Source: Oxytricha trifallax
Lineage: Eukaryota; Ciliophora; Spirotrichea; Sporadotrichida; Oxytrichidae
Direction: 5' to 3'
NCBI GenBank assembly: GCA_000711775.1
Contig: ARYC01002000.1
Span: 1-64,000 of the forward strand
DNA length: 64,000 bases
In this document: one piece after another, positions 60,391 through 64,000 of the stretch
How positions within the stretch are numbered: the first letter of the stretch is position 1
How the letters are laid out: each line of letters opens with the position of its first letter
The notes under the pieces: model-generated
Databases searched by the model: none
What the model was told of the DNA's origin: nothing
The model's input: the letters and a program-made list of their open reading frames with translations, nothing else
Position numbers and translations under genes: made by a program

Positions 60391-60640
60391 ATGGAAACCT
60401 ATAGAGATCAATGCTGATGGAGCGGTCACATTCACAAAAATGTAAGGTAAAAAAAACATATCTTAATTTTTTTTTAGAGGTCCAATCAAGTAAGAACCGG
60501 TGCAGCAAAAAAACAGACAACTCACAGTAGAACTCAACAAAAGAGAGATTCAACGAAATCAAGAAGGAAATGTTCGACTTTCTTAATAGAAGAGTGATTA
60601 GACTAGTTAACGTTCTTTTAATTCATATTTTGATTATTAT
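60391..60640 (+). CDS. Short-exon/mini-intron gene start, copy 3 of 3
   Basis: ATG 60391 METYRD then, after one extra base, ADGAVTFTK; the exon ends at 60441. A 36-nt GT-AG intron (60442-60477) has a long T tract before TTTTAG. Exon 2 in phase reads GPIKQEPVQQKNRQLTVELN, KREIQRNQEGNVRLSQQKSD, a Gln/Lys-rich helical region that remains open beyond 60600. The first exon is frame-shifted by one base against copy 2. Confidence 0.45.
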
Positions 60641-60713
60641 AATAAGTATTCTTAAAAGCTGCTTAAATTTACAAAATAAAATAAATATTTTCACTTATTT
60701 TTCATAATTAAAA

Positions 60714-61283
60714 ATGTCCCAATATTAATGTTATGCAGCAGCCGCGGTAAAAGATGCAGACAAATGTTGGTTATTAGATTCTGTTGAGGAAGGCAAATTG
60801 AAATTAATTCTGAGGGAGGTTAGCTCAAACAATAGTACCGCGGTTATGTTTAAAATTGGAATGCTGGCTATTCGTGCAGACAATCCTCCTAATAAAAAGA
60901 GAAAGGCTTTTAAGTGAGAATGGTATCGTTTTATGAAGGGAGAAAAGGTGCTTAAGCAAGGTGGTAATATAATGAAAATCAAGGGCTGCAGAAAAAGCGT
61001 ACGAAAAGAAAGGAGAGTTAATTCTGATAACAAAGGTAATAAGTAATATAGGTCTAACAAGCAAATAATATCACAAAGCACTCCAAGGAAATCGAGAGCA
61101 TAATCACTAATTGGTAAAGAGAGCAGATAGAGTTAGAAATGGATGCAAAGGCAGCATTATTTGATAGCACAAAAAAGGAAGACAAATGTGACCATTAATA
61201 GTTACAGAACAAAAGTAAGATAAAAGCATAGCCATTCAGAAAAACCAGAAAAACATCGTGCAGTAAACAAAGAACAAGCTTGA
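60714..61283 (+). CDS. Unknown basic protein, 189-codon frame with one TGA
   Basis: ATG 60714 (MSQYQCYAAAAVKDADKCW) gives a compact domain (LDSVEEGKLKLILREVSSNN, STAVMFKIGMLAIRADNPPN) to TGA 60915. The same frame continues EWYRFMKGEKVLKQGGNIMK into a Lys/Arg-rich tail to TGA 61281-61283. The tail suggests nucleic-acid binding. The first 67 residues have about 43% G+C. Confidence 0.45.
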
Positions 61284-61379
61284 GAAGATGTAAAAGTTTA
61301 TTGTAGCTATAAAAAAATAAAATTGCTCCCATTTGCAGATTAAATATTGAAGTAAGTGGTTGCTCCAGAAGAGAATAAA

Positions 61380-61785
61380 GAAATTATTTGTGCAGCTTTT
61401 TCTGGGTGGTCCTCCGCAGTCCAAGAACGAGGTTGGATCACTCTAAGATATAGATTTCAAACGAAATGGACGGGCTGCGGTTGGAAGAGTCAATCATTGA
61501 AGGAGTTGGATCCACGGACTCCTTGGTGAAGGAAAAATTCGAGAAGGTGCTGCTCTCGATCGAGTAAAATCTCTTCAGCTTTATTTGTAAAATCCTCGAG
61601 GACAATCCTACTATCCCCTATTCACTGCTAACGAAGGTAAACCGTATGTAATCATAGTCAGTGAGTATTACACCGATATAAGGGAGCAGTTGAATAAAAT
61701 GGTGAAGTACAACGATCCCAGAGATACGTCTTGGGAGTCGGAGAAATTATACCTTGAGATTGTGTTGACTATCAAAATATAATGA
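61380..61785 (+). CDS. G+C-rich coding island, frame ambiguous
   Basis: About 47% G+C with sharp edges. Reading 1: ATG 61466 (MDGLRLEESIIEGVGSTDSL, EKFEKVLLSIEQNLFSFICK), then after a shift near 61650 SEYYTDIREQLNKMVKYNDP to TGA 61783. Reading 2: GLLGEGKIREGAALDRVKSL ... NEGKPYVIIVSEYYTDI in a single frame to the same TGA; the IIVSEY block resembles the N-lobe of the TBE 57-kD kinase (IIVVSEY). I cannot choose between them by eye. Confidence 0.4.
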
Positions 61786-62194
61786 GCCTAATTTACTTTT
61801 TCTTAATAAAAAATGATTAAACTATGAATATAATTTTCATTCTCGCTTTTTTAAACATCTTTTATTAATTAGTACATAAAAAACTAAAAAATTGTTTTAA
61901 AATACATTATTGCGGTATGCTTTTAGTTTTTATGGAGAAGCATCTAGCTTTTTAAATTTCATGCCAAGTTAGTTTTCATATATTCGCAAATAATTGAATA
62001 AATATTTCAAGATACGACATCTTGTTGAATTAGCATAAATAAATCCAATAATTAGAAGTATAATAGAACACTGAAAAGTAAAAATGATATAAATACCAAA
62101 GAATAGACTATGAAATATTAGCAAAGATAATGAATGTCTCTTAGTTCAATACGTTGTAAGTTCATCTTTACTATGATATGTGCATGATCTTTTT

Positions 62195-62445
62195 ATGGAT
62201 ATCATGGCGAATGAAAGTGATAAAATTGAATTAGACAACAATATTTCACAATTGTTAGGGAATCTATCTAATGCAAGAAAGAAAGAGTTATGTAGACTGC
62301 TAAATCACGAGTTAACTTAATTCAGTACAAATGAATGCAGGAATTATCAATGGCAACAAAAGGGAAATGCTCAACAACTAAGTCAGAAATACAAAGAAAA
62401 ACAGGATTACTTAGAACAAATTGATATTAGATACTGCAATTAAAG
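62195..62445 (+). CDS. First exon of a helical protein, unknown
   Basis: ATG 62195 (MDIMANESDKIELDNNISQ), then LLGNLSNARKKELCRLLNHE and KYKEKQDYLEQIDIRYC. The reading is Glu/Lys/Gln-rich, helical or coiled-coil. It ends at a good 5' splice site (AAAG|GTAAAT, 62446). Downstream pieces in 62760-63130 (NNDGVNTDVNNLIPYHRTTA) and 63195-63430 (YVAKDFITVEEEDLVSIMAI, KFYPFIKENQIYLYN) may be later exons. Confidence 0.5.
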
Positions 62446-64000
62446 GTAAATAAAACAAGTAAAAGCATATTAATAATTTAATCTTACTCTGCATGTTTAC
62501 TCTAATTTGATTTTTTATTATTTTAATCATTTTTAGTCATTATTTATCTCTCTTATTAAAAAATATTTTTATTATTATTATATTATTTATGATATTTCTT
62601 ATACAATGCATTTTCATTTTTATAACTTATATATTTCAGTTTAAATAAGAGATGTCATAAGATCACTTTAACACTTTTTATCATCAAAACTATTTTTTAA
62701 TTTAATTATAATAAAATTTATAGTTATCATCACCAAAACTAAATTATTTAAATAATTTAAAGCCTTTACTTTATACAAATAATGATGGAGTTAACACTGA
62801 TGTGAATAATCTAATTCCATATCATAGAACTACTGCTGTAAAATATAGCATGGCTAGATTAATAATTTTACTTATGGTAATGTTATTAAAATCTATTTAT
62901 TATCATTAAAACAGACTAATTAACATTATAATCATAATTTCTATTTACAAGAACATTTTCAATTTTATAAATGCTAAAGATCAGAAAGTTATCTTGAAAA
63001 GAATTTAAATTAGCATAAAAAATGTAATTATTGTGATTGCTTTTATATAAGCAACTAATGAATATGAATTGATAATAAAAACAGTTTCTTCAAAATAATA
63101 CATATTTATTAAAATATACATTGATAGGCATATTTATCAATCTAAACAATGAAAATAATTTAATGATAACAAAATTAGAAAAGATTTGATTATAGTTTGA
63201 TTGACGTTTATGTTGCCAAAGATTTCATTACAGTTGAGGAAGAAGATCTTGTTTCAATAATGGCAATATATCACTTGCATTTGCTCGCATAATAGGGGCT
63301 CAAATTAACTTGAGACTAATTAAAGTTCTATCCTTTCATTAAAGAAAATCAAATTTATCTTTACAATAAGGAGAAAACTTCAATTAAGTTGGTGGAAAAT
63401 TTATAGTTTTAAATTTTTGCAATTGAAATTGCTATTGATAGAGGTAAACATGCCGTGTAATTATTACATTCCCTCAAACATTACTTGAAATATATGATAG
63501 ATTAATATTAAACCAGATATTTACAGTTTATGCTGCTTAATATTATTTAAAATGTCTCCAAAAGAGTTAAACATATTTTCAATTAAATTATCTACATCAA
63601 GACAACATTTTTTATGAAATTAGAGGTAAATATAATTCAATTATTGCGCTATTCACCTCCGAACATTTGAAAAATAAAATCTATTATACTATTATATAAA
63701 TAAATCATATACCATTAAACATATAAATCTACTTAATATAATTTAGATTTTTTTCTGCCAGCTTGGATAAAAAGTTATCATAAAATATCAAATAATCTTA
63801 AACAATCATTTCTTATCTTAAAGAGATTTAATTGCATATTTACATACAGAGAGTCTATGCAAGCAGTTTAATATTTTTTAATTTAAAGATAACAATTTAT
63901 TTATTATAATCGAATTATTTGTCAATTTAAATTACATTTCATTTATTATTTGTGATGAATTCATTAAATAGTTACTTTGTTGATAAAATAAAAAAGGAAT
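62446..64000 (+). other. AT-rich flank with possible later exons
   Basis: The two pieces named for the preceding exon stand out in otherwise low-complexity AT-rich DNA. The second is interrupted by an in-frame TGA near 63312. The gene, if real, would continue beyond the window. Confidence 0.3.

Noticed and set aside
60731-61081. Minus-strand ORFs of 116 and 79 codons
   Set aside because: Opposite the plus-strand frame from ATG 60714, which has a better composition and a basic tail.

Overview
The window reads as germline (micronuclear) DNA of a stichotrich spirotrich ciliate of the Oxytricha/Stylonychia type. Three things support this. (1) Recognisable proteins are open only if TAA and TAG are read as glutamine and TGA is the sole stop; under the standard code every gene shatters into 60-100 residue pieces. 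(2) Telomere-like G4T4 blocks sit at the ends of transposons of the TBE (telomere-bearing element) family, with ANT-type target duplication at one of them. (3) The DNA is mostly 75-80% A+T, with short islands of higher G+C that carry the better coding signal, as expected for MDS-like or gene segments in IES and transposon DNA. I saw no rRNA, tRNA, CRISPR array or bacterial operon.

Layout. 1-1243: 3' part of a TBE on the right flank of a secreted-protein gene segment (1266-1838) that is paralogous to the large minus-strand gene at 24.3-25.7 kb. 1.8-12.4 kb: AT-rich DNA with one coding-like island (9.7-10.5 kb). 12479-13579: a complete 1.1-kb foldback element with GGGTATT ends and an 8-bp target duplication. 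14.42-18.38 kb: a near-complete but decayed TBE (57-kD zinc-finger kinase, 22-kD protein, 42-kD DDE transposase) lying inside a small direct-repeat family. 18.99-20.51 kb: an inverted-repeat element carrying a Rep/SF3-helicase-like ORF and a nested MITE. 21-39 kb: AT-rich DNA with scattered coding islands and an 807-bp palindromic MITE (33248-34054).

40.5-54.84 kb is a nested stack. An element with long terminal inverted repeats (B, 40518-54843) was split in its left arm by element A (40640-47445, 8-bp duplication ATTTATTC, GRGTATT ends). A contains pieces of a LINE-type element (EEP endonuclease, reverse transcriptase) that flank a divergent TBE relative with its own transposase, 22-kD-like and zinc-finger/pseudokinase genes. 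B also contains a third TBE (about 48.1-52.63 kb), two large palindromes and a 196-bp MITE. 54.9-64 kb is the most coding-rich flank: a long unknown ORF, a Tc1/mariner-like transposase, a chromodomain protein, three related short-exon/mini-intron gene starts (two here, one at 21.1 kb) and the first exon of a helical protein.

Caution: with TGA as the only stop in AT-rich DNA, TGA-free frames of 100-200 codons arise by chance on both strands. I rely on motifs, paralogy inside the window, ATG and intron context and base composition rather than ORF length, and confidences reflect this. Most protein genes here contain frameshifts or in-frame TGA and look like decaying transposon copies.
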